Shown: positions 33,501-46,100 of the stretch, one piece after another
Layout of the letters: every line of letters starts with the position of its first letter
Numbering within the stretch: position 1 is the stretch's first letter
Assembly (NCBI GenBank): GCA_028284155.1
Contig: JANQSF010000006.1
Span: 62,001-126,000, forward strand
DNA length: 64,000 bases
Source: Phycisphaeraceae bacterium
GTDB lineage: Bacteria; Planctomycetota; Phycisphaerae; Phycisphaerales; Phycisphaeraceae
Direction: 5' to 3'
The notes under the pieces: model-generated
Databases searched by the model: none
What the model was told of the DNA's origin: nothing
Seen by the model: only the letters and a program-made list of their open reading frames with translations
Translations under genes and position numbers: made by a program

Positions 33501-33701
33501 CTCGCCGCCGTGACAGTGCACGCACTTGGCCTGCAGGAGCGTCCGAACCCGCTCACGGAACAGCTTCAAGCCTTGGGCCATCCGCTGGGCGTGCTCAGCA
33601 TTGACTGATTGCGCGGCCTTCTCAGCCCCGTGCGCGTGCTGGGCGATCGTTAGGCACGCCGTCGTCAGGAGAAACACGAGAATCCAACATCCGCTGCGCA
33701 T
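30534..33701 (-). CDS. PSCyt1-DUF1549-DUF1553 planctomycete cytochrome protein
   Basis: This 1,055-residue secreted protein has a signal peptide (ending near residue 25), a planctomycete-type haem c motif C60-VHC-H64 in LLQAKCVHCHGGEMTKSGFDL (PSCyt1), and DUF1549 (PSCyt2) starting around 'TPIDRFILAALEAKGI' with 'RWGRHWLDVARFGES'. A beta-rich insert follows near 430-640, then DUF1553 (PSD1) from about 'SYRRRSLANWITD' to the end. The haem suggests a redox role or electron transfer to a partner; function is not established for the family. Its neighbour downstream is a DUF1501 protein, the usual partner. Confidence 0.93.
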   Translation of the reverse strand: MRSGCWILVFLLTTACLTIAQHAHGAEKAAQSVNAEHAQRMAQGLKLFRERVRTLLQAKCVHCHGGEMTKSGFDLTSREGLLKGGANGPVVQVGDRAKVLSSKLYQAITHQREPIMPQKAAKLTDRQIEELVRWLSLGAPYDRPLAAGRSQKDASGRTLITEEDRQFWSYQPLRAVSPPSVKTANWARTPIDRFILAALEAKGIVPNAPADRRTLIRRAYFDLIGLPPTPAQVRAFVEDRSPDAWQNVLDELLASPHYGERWGRHWLDVARFGESHGFEQDYDRPHAYHYRDFVIKALNMDMPYDQFVRWQLAGDEFAPDNPLAMTATGFLGAGVFPTQLTEKEFESARYDELDDMVNTMGNAMLGLSIGCARCHDHKFDPIPAHDYYSLVSTFTTTIRSDIDLPISGPETEAAYQKWQAEHKPILAARARFEKETLPKRLDQWLAQDHKEDKSKPAWEVLKLNAKSHGGASFKDLGDGSLLATDKSPPNDKWTIQATTQAVGITAVKLEVLTHPTLKRNGPGRASNGNFALSIFRITAQKADGTAKPVDVKLVTAKATHQQNTGSLSVASAIDADRVSGWAVDFGGIGKNQAAVFEFAQPTGWQGGTKLIFHFEFNNNVHHSIGRPRLSVTTRPRPVAIEGTGQPADIAALLAKAKTGGRAKLSAKDQQKLLTWYRQRDAQWLKFNAAVVDHQRSKPVFKTVKAMVTSEGVKPMKHHADGRGFPHFYKNTYHLKRGDPNQKGPIAKQGFLQVMMRGGKDTPHWQVAPPADSSVRTSYRRRSLANWITDTEHGAGHLLARVIVNRLWQHHFGQGIVATPNDFGFQGQRPTHPELLDWLANELIRNGWRLKAMHKLMLSSAVYTQSSQFDSADAQKDPQNKLLWRWSPRRLEGEVIRDAMLAASGKLDRTMFGKGTLNEGMTRRSIYFFIKRSRLVPTLALFDMPEPLVSQGDRPSTTIAPQALHFLNNPHVRGYAAALAQQLDQPANRPLSDILAVAYETVLGRPPTQIEQSEDIIFVKEQMSSYQTENKGNARALALRDLCQGLFALNEFVYLR

Positions 33702-34184
33702 AATCCGACCTCGTGGGCTTGACCGTCGCCAGAACAGTTCACTGGGCGAGATTATACGTGGCGGGTGGATAGGGATCGCATGACGTCCTTCGACTCGACT
33801 TCATGGTAACCGGCCAGACAATCCATCCGATGCTCTTAAACCGCGCAAGTGTTGACTTTATTGATACTTACATTCACACGACACTGCAATGACTTTGCCG
33901 CAATCCATGTAATCTCTCGGCATGAATCAGACAGGCGAGGGCGACCCCCTCATTCGTGGGGCTCGAACATGAATGTATCCCCTTGTCGGCCAAATAGGTT
34001 ACCGACTCTTCGTTGACCCATCGGCGGCGGTCTGGTAGCATCCTTGAAGTAGTGGCGGCATTAATATGTCCGTCGAAGCTGAAGGAAGCACCACCCGGAC
34101 CGGTGGCACGGTGTCTGTCCGGTCCGGCGTGACATGTATCAAGTCCGACTTGGCCAATCGGCAGTGGACTGGGGAGCGCTGACC
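33702..34184. other. Divergent intergenic region
   Basis: This 483-base stretch separates the PSCyt gene (-) from the giant gene (+). For the - side there is a TATAAT (33751-33756, reading CACGTATAATCTC), 50 bases before the PSCyt start. For the + side there is a TTGACT (33852) with an AT-rich downstream region. A perfect 9-bp inverted repeat lies at 34095-34127. I see no gene or RNA gene in it. Confidence 0.5.
34095..34127. repeat. Inverted repeat in the leader of the giant gene
   Basis: CCGGACCGG (34095-34103) and CCGGTCCGG (34119-34127) are perfect reverse complements with a 15-base loop, ending 57 bases before the chosen start. It could control mRNA stability or translation of the very long message. 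Confidence 0.6.
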
Positions 34185-37100
34185 ATGATCGACGTGGATC
34201 GAGGCGTAGGGGCATTGGGGTCGCCGTATCGACCGCATTCGAGACGATCTGGCAGACGAAAGGGGCTGAATCATCGCGGCCCTGCATCTTTCGAGACGCT
34301 CGAACAGCGCGTGCTGTTAGCGAGCATGTTCGACGTGGTTGACCTGCGTTTCGGTTCGACCGACGACAGCCAGGCGGTCGACATCAATCAGTCCGGCACG
34401 GTGTTACTCAACGAGGATGTCGATCTCGGCGGGCCGACCGAGATTCGGCCTTATGTCGCCGATGAGCTGGCCCGGTCGCCTGTCAAGACACCGATTGCAG
34501 AAGGTACGGGTGAAACACGTCGCGGAACGGGGCTCAACGACTCCGACCAGGTCATCGGAACGTACTTCCCTTCAACCGGCAGTTCCCCGCTCGGCTTCCT
34601 GACGGATCTGGTGGGCGACACGTCGAGTCCGATCAACTTCAGCGGCCCGACCGAGGCGGCGGACATCAACGACTCCGGACAGTTTGTCGGTGCGCTGGTG
34701 GCCGACGGGAGTGTGTCTTACGTCGCGTTCGACGGCTCGAACGCCACTCAGATCGGCTCGCTCCCGGGCGCGTCGGAGGGCTACACGAATGCAATCAGCG
34801 ACGTGGGCTTTGTCGTCGGGCTGGCGCTGATCGACGGTGGCAGCCACGGATTCCTGTTCCGTGACGTTAACGGCAACGAGGCGCGCGACACGTTGCCGAC
34901 GGACGAAATGATCGACCTGATTCCACTGCCCGGCGGGTCTTTCAGTGAGGCGTTCGATGTGAACGACTCCGGCCTGGCGGTCGGATACGCCGAATGGGAC
35001 ACCGGGTCCGTCACGCCGTTCGCGACGACCTGGCAGGACTTCACCGACGACGGGGTAATCCAGAGCTTCGAGGTCACTTCACTGGGGCAACTGCCGGGCG
35101 ACGACTTCTCGATGGCCAGCGGCGTCAACGAGAACAACGTCGTTGTCGGGATGGGCGACAACACGATCCCGACCAGCGGCGACCACCGGCGCGGCTTCAT
35201 CGCGCGCAGCCTGTTCGGCTTCAACGTCGTCGACCTCAACACGCTGATCGACCCAAGCGAGAACGTCACCATCGTCGACGCCGTGGCGGTGAATAACCGC
35301 TATCAGATCGCGGCGACAGCCGTGGACAACACCACGTCACAGGAATTTGCCGTCAGGCTCGACCCGCGGGAGATGGCCTTTATCGATGGCAACACATTGG
35401 TCGTCATCGGGTCAGACGGCGACGACGACATCCAGATCGATCCGGACGGATCGGAAGGCAACATCCTCGTGACGATCAACGGGATGGCCTTCCAATTCGG
35501 CAGCAATGTCGAAGACGTCGAGGTGTACGGTCTGGACGGCGACGACGACATCACCGTCCATTCGAGCCAGTTCGGCTCAGGCGGCAGCGGCGGGACGCAG
35601 ATCCAGGTCGACGGCGGCGCGGGCGGCGACGATACGCTGTTCATGCACAGCCGAGGGGACGAAGCGTTCAACGTCGCCAACGACACTGTTCAGAACAACT
35701 GGGCGGACGTGTCGTTCGCCAATGCCGAGACGCTCGCGTTTGAAGTCGGTTCGACGCAGGGTGCCGACCAGATCACGATCGACAAGAACGCGGCGATCAA
35801 CAGCATCGTGATCCAGAACGACCAGGACAACCCTGTCCACACGATCGTCATGGGGTCGTCCACGAACGACCAGTTCGACGTCACGAGTAACGCGTTGTCC
35901 ATGCCGCGCGTCGGCAACCCGCTCGTCACGTCGTGGAACGAGATCGACTCGCTTACCCTGTTCGGTCAGGACGGCGACGACGACTTCAATCTCGACGGCT
36001 TCCAACAACCCACAACGCTCTTCGGCGGCCCGCCAAGCATGTCGGACACCGTCACGGTCTTCGACTCGCCGATCGATGACGAGTTCGACCTCGTCGGCCG
36101 GGAGATCATCCACAACGAAAACGTCGCCACACTGATCGAGATCGAACACGTCACGATCGACATGAGCGACGACGGGCTCGACGGCACCTTGATCGAAGCC
36201 AACTTTCTTGCGGCGCCCGAGGGTGTGACCGTCACGGGCGGCGGCGTCGGCAGCGACAGCCTGGCTGTGATCGGCAGCGATGATGGCGAGACGCTGACGA
36301 TCGACGACAGCACGCTGACCCTGACCTCGAAAACCCCCGACGGGCCGGACACGTTCACCGACTCCTTTGCCGTACCCACTTCGCAGTTCGGCGCGCAGAT
36401 CGACGGCAGCATCATCCAGACTGAAGTGGTTGGCGCGCTCCAGGTCTACAACCCGTCACTCGTTTCAGACGTCATACGCGGTTCGGATTCGGCCAACGTG
36501 CCATTGCCGGGCAACGCTGTGTTCACCGACCTGCAAATCGGCGTCGTCGTGAACATGCTGACGGGCAGCAACGAACCGACCATCTTCGGCTTCCCGTTCG
36601 GCACGGGATTGGTCGCGTTCAACAACCTGAACGACACGCCCGCGATTGGCAACATCAACTTGTATTCCAGCGCGGTACAGGTCGATATCCCCGGCGAAAC
36701 GTCGCAATTCCTCAACTTCATGCCGACGATGTCGCAGCTCGGCGGTGCGTCGAATCAGACGCTGCCCATTATGAATATCCCGATCCCGCCGTCGAGTTCT
36801 GGAGGGCGGGCCGACTTCATCGTCGACTTTACAACCGAATCGACACCCGTTGGCACGCCCGCCGACCTCATGCCGTATCTCGGCACAGAGTCTGCTCATG
36901 TGTACATCGAAGACCAAGGCGCCGGCATCAGCGTCCCATTCGTTTCAGGAGTGCAGCGTGCCTTACGACAACCCAGCTACGACGCCGACCTCGACGTGTT
37001 CTACACGTGGACGACGCCCGGCCAAACGCCTTTGCTGATCGATCACAGCGACCTGGACCTGATCTCGGTCGAGACGCTGGGCGGAGACGACGACGCCAAC

Positions 37101-40100
37101 ATCGAACTGTCCCCCACCGCCACCAACATCGACCTGGACCTGGGCGCGCCCAACAGTGGGTCGGACCATGTCACCGTACAAGGTACGGCCGGTGTTGACG
37201 ACATCACGCTCCGCGACGACGTCGTCGACGACGGCAACTCGATCGTCACCCTGAAACATGTCGAGCACATCGTGGTCGACATCTCCGACGACGGCCCGGA
37301 CACCGTCACGGTCGAGCAGACCTTCCGGGGCGCTCCGGGCAGCATCGAAATTCAAGGCGGCGGAACGGGGCAAGACGAGTTGATCGTGAACTCGACACAC
37401 GTTGATCAGGAAGTCTTCGTGGATGACTCGATCGTAGACGTGTCGGAGAACCCCCCCGGCTTCTTCACCGAGATAGAGATTGAGACAGGCGGGACGGCGA
37501 GTTTCGTCAATGGGTTCAGCCCGATCGGCATCAGCCCGGACGGGAAACATGTGTACGGCTTCGACTCGTTCACGGGGACGGGCGACCGCCTGGGCATCTA
37601 CGAGCGCGATGCGGCGACCGGTGAGCTGACGTTCCTGAACGACCTGGCGGTGAACTCCGACTCGGCGATGACATTCAGCGCCGACGGCGCGTACGTCTAC
37701 ACCAATCAGGGCAACGGCGTCCGCGTCTACGAACGCGACACGGACACGGGTGACCTGACGCAGATTCAGTCGCTGCCCGTCGCCAACCACTTCGGGACGG
37801 GCGATATCGACATCTCGCCGGACGGGCGATGGGTGTTTGCCTCGGCCGGCATCGACGAAACCATCCACGTGCACGCGGTCGACCCGGACGACGGCACGCT
37901 GACGCCGATGAGTTTCGTCGAAGACGGTGTGAACGGCGTCGTCCTGCAATCGGCCGGCGACATCGAAGTCAGCCCGGACGGCGGCTATTTGTACGCGGCC
38001 GACTCGATCGGCGATTCGGTCTCCGTCTATTCGATCGACACCGTGACGGGAGCGCTGACCCAGCAGCAGATGCTGACCAATCTCGGCACGGGTGGGAACG
38101 ACCTGGACAACCCGTTGGCGTTGGTTGTCGCGCCCGACGGTCGAGATGTCTACGTTGTCTCCAACCTCAGCGACGCGCTCACGCACTTCACGCGCGACGG
38201 CGGCACGGGCCTGCTCACATTTGCGGATTCCTACGTCGACGGCGATGTCGGTGTGGACGGCCTGGACTTCGTCCGCGATGTCACGGTCGCGCCCAACGGC
38301 AACACGGTGTATACCGGCTCGTTGTTGGACTCTGCCGTCGCGGCGTTCCTGCGCGACCCGGTCGATGGCTCGTTGACGCAGATCGGACTGGGCCAGGATC
38401 CGGACGACACGGGCGCGATCCCCGGCGCGACGCCGATCGACGGGCTGGAGAACAACCTGTTTATCGACATGCCGCCCGGCGGCAGGCACCTGTATGCCAA
38501 TCAGCGCGACATCCCCGGCGTGACCGTCATCGGCTTGCCGCTCGAACTTGTCATCGACCACAGCGGGCTTGATCTGGTCAGCGTCAACACGGGCGACGGC
38601 GACGACAACGCCTTCGTGAAGCTGTCGGCAACCGGCCCCGATGTCCAACTGAATCTCGAAGCCCCGTTGCTCGGATCGGACACACTGACCATTGAGGCAA
38701 CCGAGGGCAGCGACAACATCGACATCGTCAGCACGACGATCACAGGCATCGGGCTGAACTCGGTCGACTACACCGATATTGAGGAAGTCACGATCAACAC
38801 GTTGGGCGGCAACGACCTTGTCAGTATCGACATGGACACCATGCCCGTGCCGACTGACGGCCTGACGATCAACGGCGGCGGACAGTTCACCGGCGGCGAC
38901 ACCGTGCAACTGTTTGGCGGCACTTTCACGAACATCGACCACACGCTCAGCATGCCGTTCGAAGGCGTTGCCGATCTTGACGGCGAGATCATCAACTACA
39001 ACGACGTTGAGTTCTTGCAGGACACCAACTCGGCCGACTCGAGGTTGTTCAGCACGTTCGTTGTCGGCTTCCCGGCCAGCACCTACCGGCTGGCGGATAC
39101 GGGGGCTACGAATGACGGCCTTGCCCTGTTCGACAACGACCCGATCGCCCCGCTCGACATTCAGTTTGTGAATTACACGTTTGAAGTGCCGACCACCAGC
39201 CTCGACATCGAAACGTCGCTCGGCAGCGACACAATCACCGTGGAGCCGCTCGACACAAACTGGGCAGGTGACTTGACGGTGATGTCGTTCGACGGCGACG
39301 ACCTGATCGACGCGTCGACTTATGACTTGGACATCAACATCGGCACAGACTTGGGCAATGACACCGTCATGGGCGGGCTCGGCGACGACACGATCGACGG
39401 TGGAGAAGACGATGACGAACTGCACGGCGGGCCGGGCAACGACACGATCACCGGCGGCCTGGGCAACGACATGATCTTCGGCGACGAAGACGACGACGAC
39501 CTTCGCGGAGGCCAAGATGACGACACGTACTTCCTGCTCGATGGCTGGGGGACGGACCTCATCACGAACGAGACTTCCGGAGACGACACGCTCGACGCCT
39601 CAGGTGTCGCCGTCCCGTTGGACGTGACAACGGGCAGCGTCATTCTGGATGACGGTGTCAATTCACTGACGCACGCGGCCAACGACGTCGAAAACGTTCT
39701 GCTTGGCAGTGCTAACGACACGGTCCTGGTCGGCGACGGTACGTCGCTAACGCTGATCGACGGCGGACCCGGGATCGACCGACTTGATTACAGCACTTAC
39801 ACCTCGCCGGTCGTCATCGACCTGAACAACGACATTGCCACCGGCTTCGGCACGGCCAGCAACTTTGAGTCGCTCACCGTGGCCAGCGATGCGATTACGG
39901 TGAGTGTCAATACCCCCCTGCTGGTCGTCAGCGGGTCGAACGCGAACGATCGATTCATCCTCACGGAATCGACGCCGAACGCAATCCGACTGCGTGAAAC
40001 GAACTCCGGTTTCGATCAGACGTTCGCGGGTATCGAGGGCGTGATTATCAACGCGCAGGACGGCGACGACCGGCTGACGGTTGACTATGCGGCGGGCGAG

Positions 40101-43100
40101 TTCAGCCTGACCAGCGGGATCACCTACAACGGCGGCTCGAACGCGACCGCCAACGGGGACGACCTGATCATCGACGAGTCGTCGGGCGACGACCTGACGA
40201 CGTTCGGCTTCGCCGATTACACCTTTACGACGCAGACCCCTGACGGCAACGACGGCACGATCGATCTGCAATCGATCAACGGTCTGACGATCAACTACAC
40301 CGGTCTGGAGCCGATCTTCCACAAGGTGGACACGGCCAACTTCACGTTCAACCTGCCCGACCTGGGGGAAGGGAGTAACGACGCGCAACTTCGGGCCGGC
40401 TTCGACGCAGGCACGAACGAGTTGCTCGGCGATTCGTTCGAGACGGTCGTATTTCCCAACCCGCTCACGTCGATGGTGTTTAACCTGAGCGAACAGGGCG
40501 ACCTTTTCGAGGTGCGCAGCCTGGACGACGGCTTCGACTCCGGTGCGTTCTTCCAGATCAACGGCGGCACGGACAACGACTTCCTGACCGGCCCGCTGAT
40601 GGAAGAGGTCGACTGGCAATTGACCGGCACGGGCGATGGTTCCGGCGAGGTCAACGACGGCGAAGACTACACGATCGACTTCACGGGCATCGAACGGATC
40701 ACCGGCGGGCAGGAAGACGACCTGTTCATCTTCGACGACGGCGTCGACTTCGGCGGGTTCCTGGACGGCGGGCCGCACTCGACGGGCGACGTTCTGGACT
40801 ACACGAACTACACCACTGCGGCCGACGCCGACTTGCCGGGCGGGACGGCGACGGGCACGACGGGTATTGCAAACATCGAAGGCGTGATTGGCGTGCCGAT
40901 CCGCTGGATCGGCGACGGTGCGCCGGGCGGCGACGACTCCGGCATGTTCGGCGACCCGACCAAGTGGTCGACCGGCGTTGTCCCGGGACCGGGTGATGAT
41001 GTGTTTATCGATCTGGACGGGACGTACACGGTGACCGTGGAGTTCGGCCCACCGGTGCAGATCGAGACGCTGAGGGTGGGCGCGGCCAACGGCGTGCCGA
41101 CCTTGCTGATCGAAGAGGCTGCGGCCCTGACGGTTGACGGCCTGACACAGATCACGCGGACGGATGCGACCAACTTCGGGCGAGTCCATGTGCTGGGCGG
41201 CACTTTGACGCTGGACGGCAACGCGACCGTTGACGGTGAGCTCGACGTGGAAGCCGCGCCCGAGACGCTTGACGGCTTAGGGCTGGTCACCGTGCAAACC
41301 GAAGGCGTGTTGACGGTGACCGACAGCAACGTCGACAGCGACGTGACTAACCTGGGCACGATCATCGCCAAGGGTTTGTCCAACTTCAGCGGCCTGATTG
41401 CCAATCAGCTCAACGCCATGATCATGATCGACGGCAACGGCGGAGACGCCAACGAGGCCGACGTGACATTCGACCAGGGATTCGTGAACGACGGCACGAT
41501 CGAACTTACCGACACCAGCGCAACCAGCCAGGACGTGATCCTGACCATCGATTCGGGCACGCTGGTCAATACCGCCAACGGCGTGATCACGGCGACCGAC
41601 CCGGTCAACATCGGCGGTTTTGCCGAGCGTCAACTACATGGCCAACTGACGCACCAGGGGCTGATCGCCGACACCGACACCAACGTCAGTCTGACCATCC
41701 TCAACGCGGGCACGACCTTCGACGCCACGACCGGCGCATTCAACGACACCGGCCCAATCGTGACGGTCGAGGACGGCGACGTGGAATTGGGCACGGGCAC
41801 GCAGTTCTTAGGCGATGCCGCGCCGGTCTTCACGGCTGTCACTGAAAGCCAAAACGTCCAATTGGTCAGCGACGTCACCGTCGATGTGCCGGCGGGCATC
41901 ACCTTCCGCGGTACCGGTGGCAACCAGGTCGGTGTTGTTGGGCCGGGCCAACTGTTCGTCGATGCGTTTGCGACGTTGGACGGCGGTACGTTCATCGACG
42001 CGCTCATTGATGTGACCGGCCGGCTAGCGGTCACCGGCACTGACAACACGATCAACAGCACGTACGTCAGCCAGGTGGGCTCGATCCTACAGGTCGGACC
42101 TAACAGCGGCACGTTGGCGGCGGACATCGAGTTCGCCAACGACATGACCAACAACGGACTCATCGATCTGCGTTCGACGACCAGCGGCGCACCGCGTGTG
42201 CTCACGGTCAACGGCATCCTGACCAATTCCACGACTGGCGACATCGAGACCAACAACTCGGGAGTGACGATTCCGCAACTCGTGGCCGAGGTCATCAACA
42301 ATGGCACTGTCACGCCGGACGACGCGGACCTGCGTGTCATCGGTGACTTCACCCAGACGTCGACCGGGTCACTCAACATGTCGATCGACGATCCCGCCGA
42401 CTTCGACAATCTGCACGTGACCGGCCAATTCACGCCCGGCGGCGCGTTGAATGTCAGCTACAACGACCCGGCGCCGGCACCGCCCGAGTCGTTCAGCATC
42501 ATTCAGTTCCTCACGTTCGGCGGCGGCGACTTCGACACCACCACCGGGCTGAACCCCGCTCCGGGGCTGGAGTTGACCAAACGCTACGAGCCGACGGCGT
42601 TGTTCCTCGACCTCGCGATCATCCCAACCGTGACGCAGACTGACGACCTGTTGACCATTGTCGGCACGGATGAGAACGACAGCATCATCCTGTCGAGCCC
42701 GTCGGCCAATGCGATCCGCATTCAGATCACGTCGCACGGAATCGACCAGACGTTCAGCGGTATCAACCAGGTCGACCTCGACACCGGTCTGGGCGACGAC
42801 TCGCTCACGGTCAACTTCGGCGAAGGCGACATTGTGCTGCCCGGTGGGATCAACTACGACGCCGGCGGCGAGGCGACGCCGTCCGTGCTGGGCGACGTGC
42901 TGACCGTCTCGAACAACCTGGTCACGTTCGACACCGCGACCTTCAACTATTTCGAGGCCGGTCCCGACGGCAATGAAGGCGAGGTCGTGCTTGGCGATGG
43001 CAGCGAGAACCTGACGATCAGTTACACCGGGCTGGAGCCACTGTTCACCGGGCTGGACGTTGACCACGTCGTGTTCAACTTGCCGGACGTCAGCGAGGAC

Positions 43101-46100
43101 CCCAACTTCGATGTCGAATTGCGCAACGCGGGCAGCCCGGGGATCAGCGAGCTTTCGGGTTCCACATTCGAAGACACACAGTTCGCGAACCCGAACGAGT
43201 CGCTGACGATCAACCTCGGCGGCGAGGGCGACACGATCAGCATCGTCGATGCCGATCCGGGCCTTGGCGTGCCGGTTGATATCTTCGGCGGTAGCGGGTC
43301 AGACACGGTGATCGGTCAGGCGATGGACACTGACTGGTTCCTGCTTGGCCTGGGCTCGGGCGATGCGTTTGGCCAATCGACCGGTGCGGTGTTCTTCACC
43401 TTCGAAAACATCGAGACGTTGGTCGGCAACAACAACGACGACAACTTCACTTTCGACACCGACGCCAACTTCGGGGGCGACCTCAAAGGCGACCCCGGAC
43501 CGACGAACACCGGCTTTGACACGCTGGACTACACGAACTATTCGGATACGCCGTCGGTCGACCTGATCGGCGGCACGGCTGACGGCACGACGGGGATCAT
43601 GTTCTTTGACGACGTGGTCCTGCCCGAGCCGGACGACACTGATCCGCCTGACGTTTCGGCGATGGTCGATGACCGGGCGACGACCGGGACGGACGCGCAG
43701 CCCATCACGGTCGACGTGACAGACGACATAGACCTGGACGAGTCGTCGCTAGACGACAACGACCTGCTGGTGTTCGGGCCGGGCAGCACGGTCTTCTCGG
43801 TCGACTTCGACGACTTCGACAGCGAGGCCGACGAGGCGGCGTATCTGTTCGATCCGCCCGGCGGCTCATGGGGATTTGAGGACAACGGCGTCTATACCGT
43901 CGAATTGGTCGACGGCGAGATCTGCGACGAAGCGGGCAATTGTACGCCGAATCAGGTTCTGACAACATTCACAGTCAACATCCCTAACCCGCTGGTTGTG
44001 ACGAACACGAACAACTCAGGTCTTGGCTCGTTGCGCGACGCGATCCTCGCGGCGAACGCGATGCCGGGGCTGGACACGATCACGTTTAATATCCCGGGTG
44101 CCGGTCCGCATACGATCGCACCGACCAGTGCGTTGCCTCAGATCACCGATGCTGTGTTCATCGACGGCTATTCGCAACCGGGCGCCGACCCGAACACGAA
44201 CGACACTTCGCAGGGGCTGAACAGCGATATCCGCATTGTGCTGGACGGGACGAGTGCGGGCTTCACTGAGGGCCTGACGATCAATGCGGACAACAGCACG
44301 ATTCACGGCCTGTCGATCGGCAACTTTGCGACGATCGGCGTGCAGGTGCTGGGTGACGGCAATTCGATCGGCGGCAGTTTCATCGGCGTCGCGCCGGACG
44401 GTGTCACGGCAATGCCCAACGGGGCGCAGGGTATCGTGGTGTTCGGTGGCTTTGGAAACATGATCGGCGGCGACGGCATGAGTGCGCCGGAAGAAGGTCG
44501 CAACTTGATCTCGGGCAACAATGGCGCCGGCGTTTTACTCATCAACTCGCAGATCACGCTGATCTACGGCAACCTCATTGGCACGACGGCCGACGGTTTG
44601 GGCGACTTGGGCAACGGGGCTGAGGGTGTGTTGATCGACGGCGGGTCGAATAACACGATTGGCGGTACGCAGGCGATGCACCGCAACGTGATCAGCGGCA
44701 ACACGCTCGATGGCGTGAATCACTTCAACGGAGCGACGGGCAACTTTGTGTCGGGTAACTACATCGGGCTGAACGTTTCGGGCACGGTCGCGATCGCCAA
44801 CGACCGCGACGGCGTGCGTTTCGACGGCGCTCCGGGTAACACAGTGGGCGGCATGACACCGACCCCGGGTACGGCGGCCGGGAACGTTATCAGTGGCAAC
44901 GACCGATTCGGCATTTTCGCCGTGAACAGCTCCGACAATACGACCGTGCAGGGCAACATCATCGGCCTGAACGCGGCCGGCAACGGCGCGGCGGGCAACG
45001 CCAGCCACGCGGTCTTCATACTGCGGTCAGACTCGGCGCAGATCGGCGGCGACGCATCGACCGGCGCGCGGAATGTGATCTCCGCCAACGCGTTTGACGC
45101 CGTCCAGCTCGAGGACGCCCAAAGCAACATCATCCAGGGCAACTTCATCGGCACGGACATCGGCGGCACGCTCGACTTTGGCAATGGCGACGAGGGCGTG
45201 GCGATCACCGACGGCTCGAATAACAATACCGTCGGCGGCCTGAACCACAACCTGAGTAATGTCATCGGCTTCAACCTTGGCGACGGAGTGCAGGTCGAGG
45301 ACTCCGATAGTAATCAGGTGCTGCACAACCTCATCGGGACAGACTTAAACGGCACGCTCGACCTGGGCAACGCGCGCGGCGTTCGGATCGAGAACGGCCT
45401 GAGCAACACGGTGGACGGCAACGTCATTTCCGGCAACCAGGGCGACGGCGCTGTCATCCTTGGCCCCGTTGCGCAGGGCAATACGCTAACGAACAACTTC
45501 ATCGGCACCAACGCGGCTGGTGACATGGCCTTGCCGAACGGCGGCTCGGGCGTGGTCCTGGCGGACGGTGCTTCGGGCAACCACGTCGGCCAGGCTGAGA
45601 ATGGCAACGTTTTTTCCGGCAACGGCCAAAATGGTGTGCTGGTGACGGACTTCGGCACGGACGGCAACACGGTCGAGTCGAACCTGATCGGGACGGACGC
45701 GTCGGGCACGCAGCCGCTTGGCAATGCGCTTGACGGCGTACTCATCGTCAATGATGCCGCGCAGACGACAGTGGTCGACAACGTGATCGCGGACAGCGGT
45801 CAGGAGGCCGTGGAGGTTCACGGCGTGGACGGCGGCGAGGGAGGCATGGGTCTCGGCGCAGGGCAGGGCGATATCGGCGGGGCTGTCGGCGGCGGATTGG
45901 GCGGCGGGCTCGGCGGCGGGGCTGCGTCATCGACCGGTGGCGGATTTGGTGGCAGCGCTTCTTCATCGACGGGCGGCGGGCTTGGCTCGCTTACGATCAA
46001 CGGCTTCGGGAACGACATCTCCAACAACTACATCGGCACCGACCGCACGGGCACACTCGACCTGGGCAACGCGAGCCACGGCGTGCTGCTGCTCAATGGC

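Noticed and set aside
36963-39515. 850-codon open frame on the - strand opposite the giant gene
   Set aside because: It mirrors the Asp-rich (GAC/GTC) codons of the + strand gene, has Val/Arg/Asp-biased composition, no domain and no ribosome site. It is a high-GC shadow.
39355-39540. Possible CRISPR-like tandem repeats
   Set aside because: The repeated words are GGxGxD calcium-binding codons of RTX nonapeptides in an open frame, with no spacers of constant length.
45820-46000. Possible minisatellite or assembly error in the giant gene
   Set aside because: The frame stays open on both sides and the same beta-helix pattern resumes, so it is kept as a coding Gly-rich tract.
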